Origin: an uncultured Lachnospiraceae bacterium
Lineage (GTDB): Bacteria > Bacillota > Clostridia > Lachnospirales > Lachnospiraceae
Length of the DNA stretch: 64,000 nucleotides
NCBI GenBank assembly: GCA_910589265.1
Contig: CAJUTQ010000074.1
Location: 78,353 to 142,352, forward strand
Direction of reading: 5' to 3'
Below the pieces are notes generated by a model. It had not been told where the DNA came from, did not search any database, and saw only the letters and a list, made by a program, of their open reading frames with translations. This document shows, one piece after another, positions 9,031 to 18,531 of the stretch (the stretch's first letter is position 1; every line of letters starts with the position of its first letter). A program made the position numbers and the translations under genes.

Positions 9031-10098
9031 CTAATTATAATAATTTAAATGATCCATATGTTTGTTTATATTTCGCTCAATAAGTTTAATATTTTCCTTT
9101 GTCCAATTTATTGTTACTTTTAGGCCTTCTGAAATAGGAACAATTGCTTCAAATCCTAAAATTTCTCTTGATTTTACTGTAGAAGCAAAACGCTTTCCAG
9201 AATTATCCCAGTCGCGTTTTGGAAGATACTGAATTTTAGATTTGCTTCCAGATAAATCTTTGATTTTTTCTGCTAGCTCTGCAATTGTTGTCTCTACTCC
9301 AGATCCAATATTATATACGTCTCCCGGTTCTCCCTTTAAAGCACATAGCATTAGTCCTCTGCAAATATCCTCAACAAATATAAAATCTCGGCTTGCCACC
9401 CCCTCGTTTTCTAAAGGAATTTCTTGTCCAGTCAAAGCTTTATATATAAAAGTAGGGGTTACATTTCTCCAAATAGTGGCATACGTCCCTCTCCAATTCC
9501 CTGCCCCAAGCACTTCGCCTGGTCCATAAACGTTCTGAAACCTGGCCCGCACTGTGGGCAGATGATACTGTTTATGATAATATACAGAGTAAAACTCTCC
9601 AATAATTTTGGAAATGGAATAGGGGCTATCTTGTTTTAACTCAATAGGACTCTCTTCTGTTGTGGCCATAGCTGTATCAAATGTCTTTTTAGCAACGGAG
9701 CATCCTGCAGAAGAATACACAATTTTTTTCAAATTGCGGAATCCTTTTAATCTCTCAAATAACTTTAAAGTAGTGAGAGTATTATTTTCATGATCTTTGA
9801 TTGGATCAAAAATGGAACTTTGATTGCCATGGTAAGTGGCAAGATGAAAGATATAATCATATTCATCTGACAAATTAGATAAAATTCTAAAATCTGTAAT
9901 TGAACCCTCATAAAATGTAATATTAGAATTTTTCGGCAAATTTATTATCTCAGAAGAAAGTAAATTATCAACAATGTGAACTGATATTTTATTAACATTT
10001 TCTGTTAATAGTCTTGACAAGTTGCTGCCTACAAATCCAGCTCCACCAACAACCAGCACTTTTGTATTCTCAAATAAAGAATAAAAATCATTTGGCAT
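9031..10098 (-). CDS. NAD-dependent sugar-nucleotide epimerase/dehydratase (extended SDR)
   Basis: The protein has 355 residues and a Rossmann nucleotide-binding motif GGAGFVGS near residue 18. The active site carries a Ser-rich SSAGCSV stretch and the Tyr-Lys pair in PYSISK. FQNVYGPGE and SRDFIFVEDICRG are typical of the UDP-glucose 4-epimerase / GDP- or UDP-sugar dehydratase branch of extended SDRs. It probably works on a nucleotide sugar used by the transferases of this locus, but the exact sugar cannot be read from sequence. The start codon overlaps the stop of the previous SDR gene (TAATG), so the two epimerases are translationally coupled. Confidence 0.87.
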   Translation of the reverse strand: MPNDFYSLFENTKVLVVGGAGFVGSNLSRLLTENVNKISVHIVDNLLSSEIINLPKNSNITFYEGSITDFRILSNLSDEYDYIFHLATYHGNQSSIFDPIKDHENNTLTTLKLFERLKGFRNLKKIVYSSAGCSVAKKTFDTAMATTEESPIELKQDSPYSISKIIGEFYSVYYHKQYHLPTVRARFQNVYGPGEVLGAGNWRGTYATIWRNVTPTFIYKALTGQEIPLENEGVASRDFIFVEDICRGLMLCALKGEPGDVYNIGSGVETTIAELAEKIKDLSGSKSKIQYLPKRDWDNSGKRFASTVKSREILGFEAIVPISEGLKVTINWTKENIKLIERNINKHMDHLNYYN

Positions 10099-11048
10099 TA
10101 CTTATCTACTCCTTTTAAATGTGTGTAAGTTTGGCTAATTCCGTATCTTTTATACCACTCAATTGTTTTCTTTATACCTTCCTCTAAAGGTGTAGAAACA
10201 GTCCAATCGAAATCTTTATTTGTTTTTGATGGATCAAGTAAAATTGTATAAACGTCATCTTCTCCTCTCTGACGCACTTCTACATCTTTTTCCAATGTAA
10301 TATCTAATGCCTTTAAGGTAGCATCAAATAACTCTTTAATAGCATAATCTGAGCCGCTTGAAATATGATAGTATCCTTTTGTTCCCTTTCCATCTATTGC
10401 CTTCATCACACATGCAACTAAGTCTTCTACAAAAATAAAATCCCTTCTTGTATCATTTACAAAACATTCCTTTCCAGTTGTCAGTCTGCTATAAAAGGTG
10501 GGTAAAGGACCACTTAAGTTTCTAGGACCATAAGAATTTGCTAAACGAAAAGAAATAAAATCCAGTCCTGATAATTCTATATATAGTTCTCCTCCAGTCT
10601 TGCTTATGGCATAACTACTACCTCCTTCACAAAGGCCTGCAAAATAAGGATGTTTCAATGTAATTGGTTGTTCAATTGGTTTTAGCCCATAACAAAGAGC
10701 TGTCTGAAAGTAAACTAACCTTTTTACCCCAGCTTCTACTGACGCTTTAACAATATTTACTGTGCCAACAACATTTGTCATTGCATCTTCGTACCAGTTA
10801 TCTGGGTCTTTATAAGAAGCAGCCGCATGAATCACAATCTCTGGTTTAAATTCTTTAAACGCCCTATCCACAAGCTGAGAGTCTCCAATGCTCCCTTCAA
10901 TCACCTGTAAATTATTTTGTGGAGTCAAATTATCTCTTCTTCCTGTTTGGTAGTTATCTATTACAACTACTTGCTCTCCTCTTTCTAATAATTTCTCTGC
11001 AATATGTGAGCCAATGTGCCCTGCTCCACCTGTTATTAACACTTTCAT
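10098..11048 (-). CDS. NAD-dependent sugar-nucleotide epimerase (extended SDR)
   Basis: This 316-residue extended SDR has GGAGHIGS at the N-terminus, QTALCYG around the catalytic Ser/Thr position, YAISK as the active-site Tyr-Lys and RRDFIFVEDLV later. It resembles UDP-glucose 4-epimerase-like enzymes (GalE/WbpP/RfbB relatives). It sits between a Gfo/Idh/MocA oxidoreductase and a second SDR in one operon, which suggests the three enzymes act on one unusual sugar. The SDR at 9031-10098 is a distant relative only, so the two probably catalyse different steps. Confidence 0.87.
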   Translation of the reverse strand: MKVLITGGAGHIGSHIAEKLLERGEQVVVIDNYQTGRRDNLTPQNNLQVIEGSIGDSQLVDRAFKEFKPEIVIHAAASYKDPDNWYEDAMTNVVGTVNIVKASVEAGVKRLVYFQTALCYGLKPIEQPITLKHPYFAGLCEGGSSYAISKTGGELYIELSGLDFISFRLANSYGPRNLSGPLPTFYSRLTTGKECFVNDTRRDFIFVEDLVACVMKAIDGKGTKGYYHISSGSDYAIKELFDATLKALDITLEKDVEVRQRGEDDVYTILLDPSKTNKDFDWTVSTPLEEGIKKTIEWYKRYGISQTYTHLKGVDK

Positions 11049-11081
11049 TGTAAAAACCTCCTTTGTTGTTCATTTATAATA

Positions 11082-12155
11082 TTAACGAAATCTGTTTTTA
11101 AAATTCAATGTAGAACAATCTTTTAGAGGAAAACTTATCTTTTTTCCCTCTGATGCTGACTGATAAATTCCTAAAACTAATTCTAGTGCTCTACGTCCGG
11201 CCTGCCCGTCTACATAGGGCTTTCTGTTATTTATCACTGCCTCTATAACGTCTGTATATAGTGGAGTGTGGCCGAACCCATAAACATTGGGAGGATTTTC
11301 ATGAAATTCTTTTTTTACCTTTTCAGGATCATCTAAATAATCTGCAAAGTTCCATTCTTCGATTATATTTACCGAATGTCCTCCAGCTTTTACTGTTCCT
11401 TTTGCCCCAAATATATACAGAGTTTCTTCCAAATTATGCGGGAAAATATCTGTTGTTCCCTCAACTATGCCATAACTTCCATTAGAAAACTTTATTAAAG
11501 CAATGCCCATATCCTCAGCTTCTATATATTCATGATTCAGTTTGTCCGTCATTCCTATGACCTCTTCAATCTCATCTCCCATCATCCAACGAAGTAAATC
11601 TATATTGTGAATGCATTGATTCATTAAAGCTCCGCCATCTTGTTCCCAAGTGCCTCTCCACTTTGCCCGAGAATAATAATCCCAGTTTCTGTTCCAGCGT
11701 ACATGGGCTGTGCCATAAAAAAGTTTTCCAAAACGCTTTCTTTCTATGGCCTCTCTAATTTTTTGAATAGATTTATTAAATCTATTTTGGTGACACGCAC
11801 AAACTTTTACACCCTTTTCATCAGCTAGTTTGATTATCTGATCTGCATCATGAAGGGAAAGAGCAATGGGTTTTTCAATAATTAAATTGCAGCCAGCATC
11901 AATACAATCCATAGCAATTTTTGCATGCTTTCCACTTTCTGTAGCAATGGCAACTAGTTCTGGCTTTTCTTTTTCTAGTAATTTTTTATAATCTGTATAT
12001 TTATGAATTCCTCTAGGAAGTTCGAATTTTGCAATCTTCTCATCCATGTTTCCTTCAACAGTGTCACAAATAGCTGCAAAATCCAACTTATTCTTTTGCG
12101 CTGCTGCAATATGATTAGGTGAAATCCTGCCACAGCCTATTAATGCATATTTCAT
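11082..12155 (-). CDS. Gfo/Idh/MocA-family NAD(P)-dependent sugar oxidoreductase
   Basis: The protein has 357 residues. GCGRISPNH gives the N-terminal dinucleotide-binding motif. The conserved EKPIAL block follows near residue 95, and the C-terminal domain opens with a WRGTWEQDGGALMNQ / HNIDLL segment, the catalytic region of Gfo/Idh/MocA enzymes. The general look is close to UDP-sugar 3-dehydrogenases such as WlbA/WbpB, but this assignment is inference. It is the first gene of unit D and has its own near-consensus promoter 36 bases or more upstream, plus an AAGGAAGG-type binding site. It likely feeds a keto- or amino-sugar route with the two SDRs downstream. Confidence 0.88.
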   Translation of the reverse strand: MKYALIGCGRISPNHIAAAQKNKLDFAAICDTVEGNMDEKIAKFELPRGIHKYTDYKKLLEKEKPELVAIATESGKHAKIAMDCIDAGCNLIIEKPIALSLHDADQIIKLADEKGVKVCACHQNRFNKSIQKIREAIERKRFGKLFYGTAHVRWNRNWDYYSRAKWRGTWEQDGGALMNQCIHNIDLLRWMMGDEIEEVIGMTDKLNHEYIEAEDMGIALIKFSNGSYGIVEGTTDIFPHNLEETLYIFGAKGTVKAGGHSVNIIEEWNFADYLDDPEKVKKEFHENPPNVYGFGHTPLYTDVIEAVINNRKPYVDGQAGRRALELVLGIYQSASEGKKISFPLKDCSTLNFKNRFR

Positions 12156-12190
12156 ATTTAAAAGTTTCCTTCCTTTCTATGATCTTATAT

Positions 12191-12219
12191 AGAATAAACG
12201 AAAGACTCTATTTTGTCAA
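12191..12219 (-). promoter_or_regulatory. Sigma-A type promoter for unit D
   Basis: On the minus strand a perfect -35 TTGACA (12214-12219) is followed by a 17-base spacer and -10 TATTCT (12191-12196). It lies just upstream of the MocA-family gene and would drive all genes from 12155 to the left edge. Confidence 0.7.
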
Positions 12220-12239
12220 TTCATTCTATTATTTATCAA

Positions 12240-13394
12240 TCAAGGCTCTGCCAATATATCATATATTTTATACAATTCTTTTTCTTCTAAACTCCAATTG
12301 TATTTTTTCACCACCTCATTCCTTCCATTATCTCCCATCTTCTTTGCCAGTTTCCTATCTTTTAATAGTCTATTAATTGCATGGACAATCTCTTCTCCAT
12401 TTTCTGGGTTAACAGCTATCCCACATTTTGACTTTTGAACAATGCTATTCCATAGCGGAAAATTAGAATGCACAACTGGTAATCCTGCAGCCATATACTC
12501 AAACATCTTAATAGGTAATGCATAGTAATAATTAGGATTATACAATAAGGTGCATACTCCAACAACACTTTGTCCATATAAATCGTTTACTTCACCTCTA
12601 TTTAAATAACCCATCAATTTGACTTTTGAATTCATCTCCTCTGGAAACTTGTTTTTTAAATAATTTTCATAATCCTTTCCAATGTTTCCAGCTAGTAAAC
12701 ACATTCCATTTATTTTTTTACTGAATTCACATAATTTGGATATTCCTCTGTCCTCCCCCATTCCTCCTGAATAACATACAATGCTTTCTCTCTGCTCCAT
12801 ATTATCATTCTGATATTGTATATCACTTAACAATGGATAGTTTCTTACACAGGACAGTACTTTTGTAACCTTTTCAAATCTTTTTTTTATATGGGGAGTG
12901 GCAGCTATAATTCCATCTGCCTGCCTGCTCCACCATCCTTCTTTTATCTCTGTCCAATACTCAATGGCCGTTCCTATCCACTTATTAAGACTTTGACTAC
13001 AGCATGCTTTTTGCTCTCTAGGCGTATCTTCATGTACATCATAAATGATTTTAATTCCTTTCTTTTTTATATACTTCATTAAAGGCAATAGAGCATATTC
13101 ATGCAAATGCACAATAGATGGATTTTCCTTCCAAATTGTTGACAATATTTCATCCCTTAATCTTCTTTGATTTTTCCATACTTCTAACATGTTCCACTGC
13201 CATCCAAAAGCTTTTTTATTAAATGAATAAAATTTTATGGTCACTCCATCCTCTTTCTCCTCTCCTGAGTCCCCATAACAGTCAGAAGTAACATAAGTTA
13301 CATTGTAACCCCTTCTTGCAAGGGAAGCACATTCCTTTTTTAATATTCTAGTATCATCTTTGCGATGAACAATTCCTACATGAACCACCTTCAT
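12240..13394 (-). CDS. Glycosyltransferase family 4 protein
   Basis: I take the ATG at 13394 (MKVVHVGIVHRKDD), because it begins exactly at the first beta strand of a GT-B N-domain and has AAAGG nine bases upstream; a longer frame to 13436 would overlap the previous gene. This gives about 384 residues. YDVHEDTPREQ marks the N-domain and KMFEYMAAGLPVVHSN the nucleotide-sugar site of GT4 enzymes. It is the last gene of unit C. It probably adds one sugar in the cytoplasm; the donor and linkage are unknown. Confidence 0.85.
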   Translation of the reverse strand: MKVVHVGIVHRKDDTRILKKECASLARRGYNVTYVTSDCYGDSGEEKEDGVTIKFYSFNKKAFGWQWNMLEVWKNQRRLRDEILSTIWKENPSIVHLHEYALLPLMKYIKKKGIKIIYDVHEDTPREQKACCSQSLNKWIGTAIEYWTEIKEGWWSRQADGIIAATPHIKKRFEKVTKVLSCVRNYPLLSDIQYQNDNMEQRESIVCYSGGMGEDRGISKLCEFSKKINGMCLLAGNIGKDYENYLKNKFPEEMNSKVKLMGYLNRGEVNDLYGQSVVGVCTLLYNPNYYYALPIKMFEYMAAGLPVVHSNFPLWNSIVQKSKCGIAVNPENGEEIVHAINRLLKDRKLAKKMGDNGRNEVVKKYNWSLEEKELYKIYDILAEP

Positions 13395-13416
13395 ATAATA
13401 AATCCTTTCACTGCTC

Positions 13417-14538
13417 CTATCCCTTAAAAAATTCACATATCCCTTTCACTGCAGCGGATATTCCACAATATTTCTTTGATACATCTCTAATTCTTTGTGC
13501 TACTTTAAGTTTATCTTTTCCATGATAAATTTGATGATAAAAATTTATAATGGCGTTAATCTGTATCCTTTCTTCTCCCTCAGGCAGTTTTAATATATAA
13601 TCCGAAACATGTGGGAATATATCTAATTTGGCTGATGTAATCATTGGCATACCTCTCGCCATATACTCCCGTGATTTTAAGGAGGAGGACAATTCTAATT
13701 TTTTTCTATGTATCCCCAAGCATTCTACACCTATATCACATTTATCATAAATATCATTCAACTCTTCCCCATATTTCTTTCCATAAAAAAACACTTTTGT
13801 TTCGAGATGATATTCCTGGACTATTTTTTTATATTCCGTCAGCTCTCTTCCCTCCCCAACTAAGTGGAGGTAACAGTGAATGTCCCATTCATTGTTATAG
13901 TATTCTCCCAGTCCTTTTAAAAGTCGATCATAACCATGCCAATACTCCATACATGCCACAGCAATTAAATGGATTCCTTCCCTACTCTTATCCACATTTC
14001 TTAATGGGATTAATTCATAATTAATTCCATTGCCCATGTGTAACACTGGAATACAAAATATAAAATCCTCCTTTGTAATAGCAGCAATTCTATTTACATA
14101 AGGATATAATTTGTTACGATATAATTTATCTAAAAATAAATTAATTTTATCTAATTTATTATTTTCACATTCCGGATCATAGGGATATGTTGGAATTTCA
14201 AGGATTACTTTTGTATTCTCGCTTTTTAACTTTTTTAAAAAATGGAAAAAAAATGGATCTCCCATTCCATGGCGTATATAAGCAGCCGCATAATAACCTT
14301 TTTTTACCCTTTTATATATGAAGAAATGGGCCATTACTTTTCCAAAGATACCATTTTTTCCAAGGCAGATCTGGTTATTTTCGGAGTCTACAAGAAAAGT
14401 GGATCCATTCTCAATATAAGTAAAGTCTACATCAAATCCCTGTCTTTTAAATTCTTCATACTGTGCTTGTATTTTTTTACAAATTCCATCTCCATTAGAA
14501 TTTGTAAAGTCCCATACTGTCATAAAAAGCAGCCGCAT
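13417..14538 (-). CDS. GT-B glycosyltransferase
   Basis: This 373-residue protein opens with MRLLFMTVWDFTNSNGDG, a GT-B style first strand and loop. It has HGYDRLLKGLGEY in the middle and SSSLKSREYMARGMPMITS, the glycosyltransferase group 1 donor-site motif. No membrane segments are evident. The ATG has only a weak purine-rich site. It lies between a GT2 gene and a GT4 gene in the same direction with gaps of tens of bases, so it is part of the chain-building set of unit C. Confidence 0.8.
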   Translation of the reverse strand: MRLLFMTVWDFTNSNGDGICKKIQAQYEEFKRQGFDVDFTYIENGSTFLVDSENNQICLGKNGIFGKVMAHFFIYKRVKKGYYAAAYIRHGMGDPFFFHFLKKLKSENTKVILEIPTYPYDPECENNKLDKINLFLDKLYRNKLYPYVNRIAAITKEDFIFCIPVLHMGNGINYELIPLRNVDKSREGIHLIAVACMEYWHGYDRLLKGLGEYYNNEWDIHCYLHLVGEGRELTEYKKIVQEYHLETKVFFYGKKYGEELNDIYDKCDIGVECLGIHRKKLELSSSLKSREYMARGMPMITSAKLDIFPHVSDYILKLPEGEERIQINAIINFYHQIYHGKDKLKVAQRIRDVSKKYCGISAAVKGICEFFKG

Positions 14539-14551
14539 TCTATCCTATACC

Positions 14552-15460
14552 TCAAATTTTATTTAATAACATTAGTAGTCTTACTGCTATTTCTGAAGAT
14601 AAAGACTGTCTCCATCTTTTATAAAAAAATACTTTTTTTATAACGTCTTTAATAGAATAGCTATCATGTGTAAACCATCTTGCCATCTTACAATCTTTAT
14701 CATTTAATTTTTTTCCAAACACTCTATCAAATTCTTTTGCTGTCGTTCTTATATCCGAGTTTCCCTTCATTGTTTTGCAAAACCATTTCATTCTGTTTTT
14801 TAATGTCATTGAAGAAATACTCTCCTCAGTTCTCCTGTGCCTACAAGCTATTCTTTCATCAAACTTCGCTTTTCCAAACTTTTCTACCAAAAGTCCTGCG
14901 ATCCAATCATGAGAAGTTATATTATTAATATTACATTGTAACAGCATTTCTCTTAACTTTGCATTCAATACAATAGAAAATCCTTGATAAACGCTGTCTG
15001 TTAATGCCCTTTGAAAATCTATTTTATATTTAGGAGTGGAATAAGTTCCTATGACTCTAGATAAATCTTCATTCATCAGTTCATATGAACTGTGAAAAAG
15101 TAATGGGATTTCATCCTCTTCCTGTTCCATCCATTCTACTGCCCAATTTACTTTATTAGGAAGCCAAATATCATCTTGATCCGCAAAAGCCCAAAAGTCT
15201 CCTTCTTCTGCAATTTCCAATAATTTCATAAAGCTTTTACCATATCCAATATTACTTCCTTCAACAATAACCAACTTATACCTTTCTTGTAGTGCGTAAA
15301 GGTGTTCAATAGTATGATCTGTTGACCCATCATCTCTTATGAATATTTTAATGTTTCCATATGTTTGGTTAGCAATACTCTCCACTTGTTCTTCCAAATA
15401 TTTTTCGCCATTATATGTGGAAATTAACACATTTACTTGTTTCAAATTATAATCTCCCAT
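14552..15460 (-). CDS. Glycosyltransferase family 2 (rhamnosyltransferase-like)
   Basis: The protein has 302 residues with a typical GT-A start VLISTYNGEKYLEEQ, followed by RDDGSTD and the metal-binding region FADQDDIWLPNK. This is the RgpB/WchA-neighbour type of GT2 commonly named rhamnosyltransferase; the sugar itself is inferred. The domain ends near residue 230 and the remaining tail is helical and basic. It lies between the WbsX-like gene and two GT-B genes. Confidence 0.85.
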   Translation of the reverse strand: MGDYNLKQVNVLISTYNGEKYLEEQVESIANQTYGNIKIFIRDDGSTDHTIEHLYALQERYKLVIVEGSNIGYGKSFMKLLEIAEEGDFWAFADQDDIWLPNKVNWAVEWMEQEEDEIPLLFHSSYELMNEDLSRVIGTYSTPKYKIDFQRALTDSVYQGFSIVLNAKLREMLLQCNINNITSHDWIAGLLVEKFGKAKFDERIACRHRRTEESISSMTLKNRMKWFCKTMKGNSDIRTTAKEFDRVFGKKLNDKDCKMARWFTHDSYSIKDVIKKVFFYKRWRQSLSSEIAVRLLMLLNKI

Positions 15461-15521
15461 CTTACACTATCCTCGTGCACCGCTTTACTGCATACTTCTA
15501 AAAAATGGAAACATTTTTTAT

Positions 15522-16649
15522 TTAAAATGGATAGTTTGGAAATTCTCCATTTTTATTTAAAGCATTCTTTACTGCTTCCAGATACCTGTACTTGTCCTTT
15601 TTTGTAGGTTCCAACATAGATCCCTCTGCCCATTCATTCCAAGCAGCTAAAAACAGCATGTCTTTTTTATAAACCTCTTTTGCTCTTCTTATTTGTTCTG
15701 TTAAAAATTTTTCAAACAATTGAGGTGACGAGTGTGTTAAGACTAACCCATGTTTTCCTTTCCTTGGAGTATTATCCCATCCGCTAAATGCCCCAGGTAT
15801 CCTTTTTTCATCTACAGGATCTCTTTCCAATATTCGTTCCCATACTTGACTATAGTCCATTTTCTCTAGCTTAGTAATATCCATGTTTATTTTTATTCCT
15901 GTTTGTTTTTGTACTTTGGACAAAAACTTATATCCATATTGCCGTATCCACATTATGAACTTACTTCGGTGATCTGCAAATGCATATGCTGGCTGATGCT
16001 CTATACCATAATCAAACCTAGAATCATCTCTATTTTTTTTCATTCCAAAATAATAATTTTGGTACGCCATAGAAATCCCTACAAATCCAACTTTCTTAGC
16101 ACATCTTTGCCAGTAATCTAACATACCGTTTAAGTCCTTAATATCTTCAGGATTAAAAATTAACAGTAACGGCTTGCCCTCCACTTTTATATAACGAGAA
16201 TCTAGAAAAAACGGAAGCAAATATTGAAAATGCTCCTCCCAGTCTTTTTCCCCTCCATATGTTTGAGCAATTAATGTTGAATTATCCCCTCCCCATGAAT
16301 CTGTCCAACTATGATTTGCCCATGATATACAATATCTTATTGGAATATTTTTATTTTTTAATAATAACTCTAAAGGCTTTTCTAGCAGTTTTTTTCCTTC
16401 AATCCAATAATGATATATGCAAAATCCAAAAATACCATATTTATTTGCCAATTGTGCCTGCCACTCCAGTACTTTTGGATCCAATAAATTATAATAGTAA
16501 TTGCCTAGCGGAGCTACTGGCTGTTCATGTCCATCAAACAAAGGGATGGCCTTTTTCACATTTGTCCACTCAGTAAATCCCTCTCCCCAAAATTTATCAT
16601 TTTCGGGAATCCTATGAAATTGAGGTAAATAAAAGGAAATAATTTTCAT
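15522..16649 (-). CDS. WbsX-family protein (glycosyltransferase/GH99-like fold)
   Basis: The opening MKIISFYLPQFHRIPENDKF and the following GFTEWTNVKKA are the signature of the WbsX family (Glyco_tran_WbsX). YHYWIEGKKLLEKPLE and WNEWAEGSMLEP occur later as in that family. The protein has 375 residues, a normal length. Members occur in O-antigen and capsule loci and are annotated as glycosyltransferases although the fold resembles glycoside hydrolase family 99, so hydrolase or transferase activity is open. Its ATG overlaps the stop of the upstream GT2 gene (ATGA), showing coupling. Confidence 0.88.
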   Translation of the reverse strand: MKIISFYLPQFHRIPENDKFWGEGFTEWTNVKKAIPLFDGHEQPVAPLGNYYYNLLDPKVLEWQAQLANKYGIFGFCIYHYWIEGKKLLEKPLELLLKNKNIPIRYCISWANHSWTDSWGGDNSTLIAQTYGGEKDWEEHFQYLLPFFLDSRYIKVEGKPLLLIFNPEDIKDLNGMLDYWQRCAKKVGFVGISMAYQNYYFGMKKNRDDSRFDYGIEHQPAYAFADHRSKFIMWIRQYGYKFLSKVQKQTGIKINMDITKLEKMDYSQVWERILERDPVDEKRIPGAFSGWDNTPRKGKHGLVLTHSSPQLFEKFLTEQIRRAKEVYKKDMLFLAAWNEWAEGSMLEPTKKDKYRYLEAVKNALNKNGEFPNYPF

Positions 16650-17455
16650 TTATCCATCTCCCCCACATGATTAAATGTCTCGCTTACATGATAAAGTCTA
16701 TTCAAGATCTTTGCTAAGAATTTAGGCCAGAAACGACAAAACATACACAGATCTTCTTTTGTTCTTTCCTTATTTGCTATTAATATGGATGTTGTTGAAT
16801 TTGTGTGAATTCGATGTTCTATAAGTTTTTCAGGAATGTATATGAAATTTCCATCATACATGGATATCCTTTCCCAAGCATCCCAATCTAGATTGCTTTT
16901 AAAACCACTTTTAAAAATTTTTTTAGGCAAATTTTCTTTTACATAAGTTACAGATGGGCAGCAAATAGGATTTCCCAATGACAATATAACTCTTCTCATT
17001 AACATGTTGGGACGGCCTCGAAGATACTTCAAAGGAATTAACATTATTTTTTTTATTTTTATTAAACAATTCTCTTTTCTTTTTTTTTCATTTATCCGCT
17101 CCCAATAATTTGAGAAAACAATAAGTACATTCCGATTTTTATTCACCCATCTTACAACTTCTTCTGTGTAATAAGCACTGTAAATATCGTCTTGATGACA
17201 AATAGTCACCAATTTAGTTGTTGCTTTATGAAAGGCATAATTCCAATCTTTTGCAATATCGTTCTCTCCTTTCCTAATATAAAGAGGCAGATTATATTTG
17301 GAAGATACACTTTTAATATGCTGATTCGGTGTTGACGTTACAATGATAATTGTGCTTTTTTTATTTTGAAGTAACAGAGAATGAATTGTACATTCCAGAT
17401 ACTCGCATTCCCCATAAGCACATAGGGCAAAAGTATGATCCTTTTCTGTATACAT
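16646..17455 (-). CDS. Glycosyltransferase family 2
   Basis: I prefer the ATG at 17455 (MYTEKDHTFAL); an upstream GTG at 17476 lies within the AAGGAGA that serves as its ribosome binding site. The product is about 269 residues. TFALCAYGECEYLE forms the first strand of the GT-A fold, and TICHQDDIYSAYY gives the metal-binding Asp pair. LSLGNPICCPSVTY follows. The family is GT2, cytoplasmic or membrane-associated, with unknown sugar. It is coupled to the WbsX-like gene downstream. Confidence 0.83.
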   Translation of the reverse strand: MYTEKDHTFALCAYGECEYLECTIHSLLLQNKKSTIIIVTSTPNQHIKSVSSKYNLPLYIRKGENDIAKDWNYAFHKATTKLVTICHQDDIYSAYYTEEVVRWVNKNRNVLIVFSNYWERINEKKRKENCLIKIKKIMLIPLKYLRGRPNMLMRRVILSLGNPICCPSVTYVKENLPKKIFKSGFKSNLDWDAWERISMYDGNFIYIPEKLIEHRIHTNSTTSILIANKERTKEDLCMFCRFWPKFLAKILNRLYHVSETFNHVGEMDK

Positions 17456-17476
17456 CCCATCTTTGTCTCCTTCCAC

Positions 17477-17824
17477 TCATTTAGTGTCTTTTGTTTTTTC
17501 ATGGGTTCTTAAGGCTACCTCAGCTGTTAACACTTGAATTTTATCTTCTAGCTGTGAAATTTTAATTGACATTGTAAACATTTTTTCTATAAGCAAGAAT
17601 AAAATCATTAAAAAAACAAAATTTGCTGGTGATTGGATGCCAAAATAATTAGACATATAGTAAGATATTTGAGGAATAAATCCTAAAATTGATAATACAA
17701 AAGCAAAGGTAACCCAAAAAATTGCGTCTTCCATTTTTACTTTGGCCCTTTTAATTTTATGCAATATATATGAAGTAGTCGCCAATGCGCCAATTAAGAG
17801 GACCCATCTAAGCATTACAGGCAT
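17477..17824 (-). CDS. DUF2304 small membrane protein (GacJ-like)
   Basis: The protein has 115 residues: three hydrophobic helices (LRWVLLIGALATTSYIL, a central segment, and NFVFLMILFLLIEKMF) followed by a charged helical tail. This is the DUF2304 pattern. In streptococci the DUF2304 protein GacJ binds the GT2 enzyme GacI and stimulates formation of polyprenyl-phosphate-GlcNAc. Here it lies two bases after a DPM1-like GT2 gene, matching that pairing. Assignment of the stimulating role is by family and context. Confidence 0.85.
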   Translation of the reverse strand: MPVMLRWVLLIGALATTSYILHKIKRAKVKMEDAIFWVTFAFVLSILGFIPQISYYMSNYFGIQSPANFVFLMILFLLIEKMFTMSIKISQLEDKIQVLTAEVALRTHEKTKDTK

Positions 17825-17826
17825 TC

Positions 17827-18531
17827 CTATTTCTCCTCCAATCTATCTCGAAACCACTGAAAAATAAAGATAGAAAAAAACATATGCAACATATAATTGA
17901 TAGAATGCCCTAAACTAAAATAACTTGTTCCTGCCAATCTATCTGTCATGTGAACTTGAACTTCCTTTATCTTAACTCCACTATTAATGAGATATGCTAG
18001 AGTATCCGGCTCTGGACTATAATTTATATGATATCCAAACTTTTTAATCATTCTTTTATTAAATAAGCGCATTCCTGAAGTAACATCTCCTATATAGGTT
18101 CCCCCTGTTGTAATAAAAATGGCATAAGTAATCAACTGACTGCCAATCATCCGAATATTTAATGGTTTTCTTTCTGACACAAATCTGGATCCAATTACAA
18201 TATCCACACAAAACTTTTCCATTACTTCCAACATATCTTCTATATACTCTGCTTGGTGCTGTCCATCTCCATCATATTGGATTACATAATCATACCCATA
18301 ATAATTCGCATAACGCATTCCTCCTCGTATAGCTCCTGATAATCCTAAGTTTACTGGTAAATCTAAAATATTGTATCCCCTTTTTTTACATATTTTTCTA
18401 GTATTATCATGAGAGCCGTCATTGATAATGACATAGTCATATTGTGAATAATTTTCTATGAGATTATCCACAACCCTTTCTATATTTTGTTCTTCATTAA
18501 ATGCTGGAATTATAACAAGCGGCTTCTTCAT
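17827..18531 (-). CDS. DPM1/GacI-like polyprenyl-phosphate glycosyltransferase (GT2)
   Basis: This 234-residue GT2 has VIIPAFNEEQNIERVVDN, NDGSHDNT, VIQYDGDGQH (the DxD-type metal site) and VIGSRFV, the dolichol-phosphate-mannose-synthase pattern. One hydrophobic segment at the C-terminus (MLHMFFSIFIFQWF) would hold it to the membrane. Such enzymes move a sugar from a nucleotide donor to polyprenyl phosphate for use by GT-C transferases outside. Its start overlaps the stop of the GT-C gene upstream by four bases and the DUF2304 gene follows directly, so the three form a module. Confidence 0.88.
   Translation of the reverse strand: MKKPLVIIPAFNEEQNIERVVDNLIENYSQYDYVIINDGSHDNTRKICKKRGYNILDLPVNLGLSGAIRGGMRYANYYGYDYVIQYDGDGQHQAEYIEDMLEVMEKFCVDIVIGSRFVSERKPLNIRMIGSQLITYAIFITTGGTYIGDVTSGMRLFNKRMIKKFGYHINYSPEPDTLAYLINSGVKIKEVQVHMTDRLAGTSYFSLGHSINYMLHMFFSIFIFQWFRDRLEEK

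Noticed and set aside
13644-14643. Long plus-strand frames opposite the glycosyltransferase at 13417-14538
   Set aside because: They mirror a well-supported transferase gene, have no ribosome site or protein-family features, and arise from the AT-rich codon use of the opposite strand.
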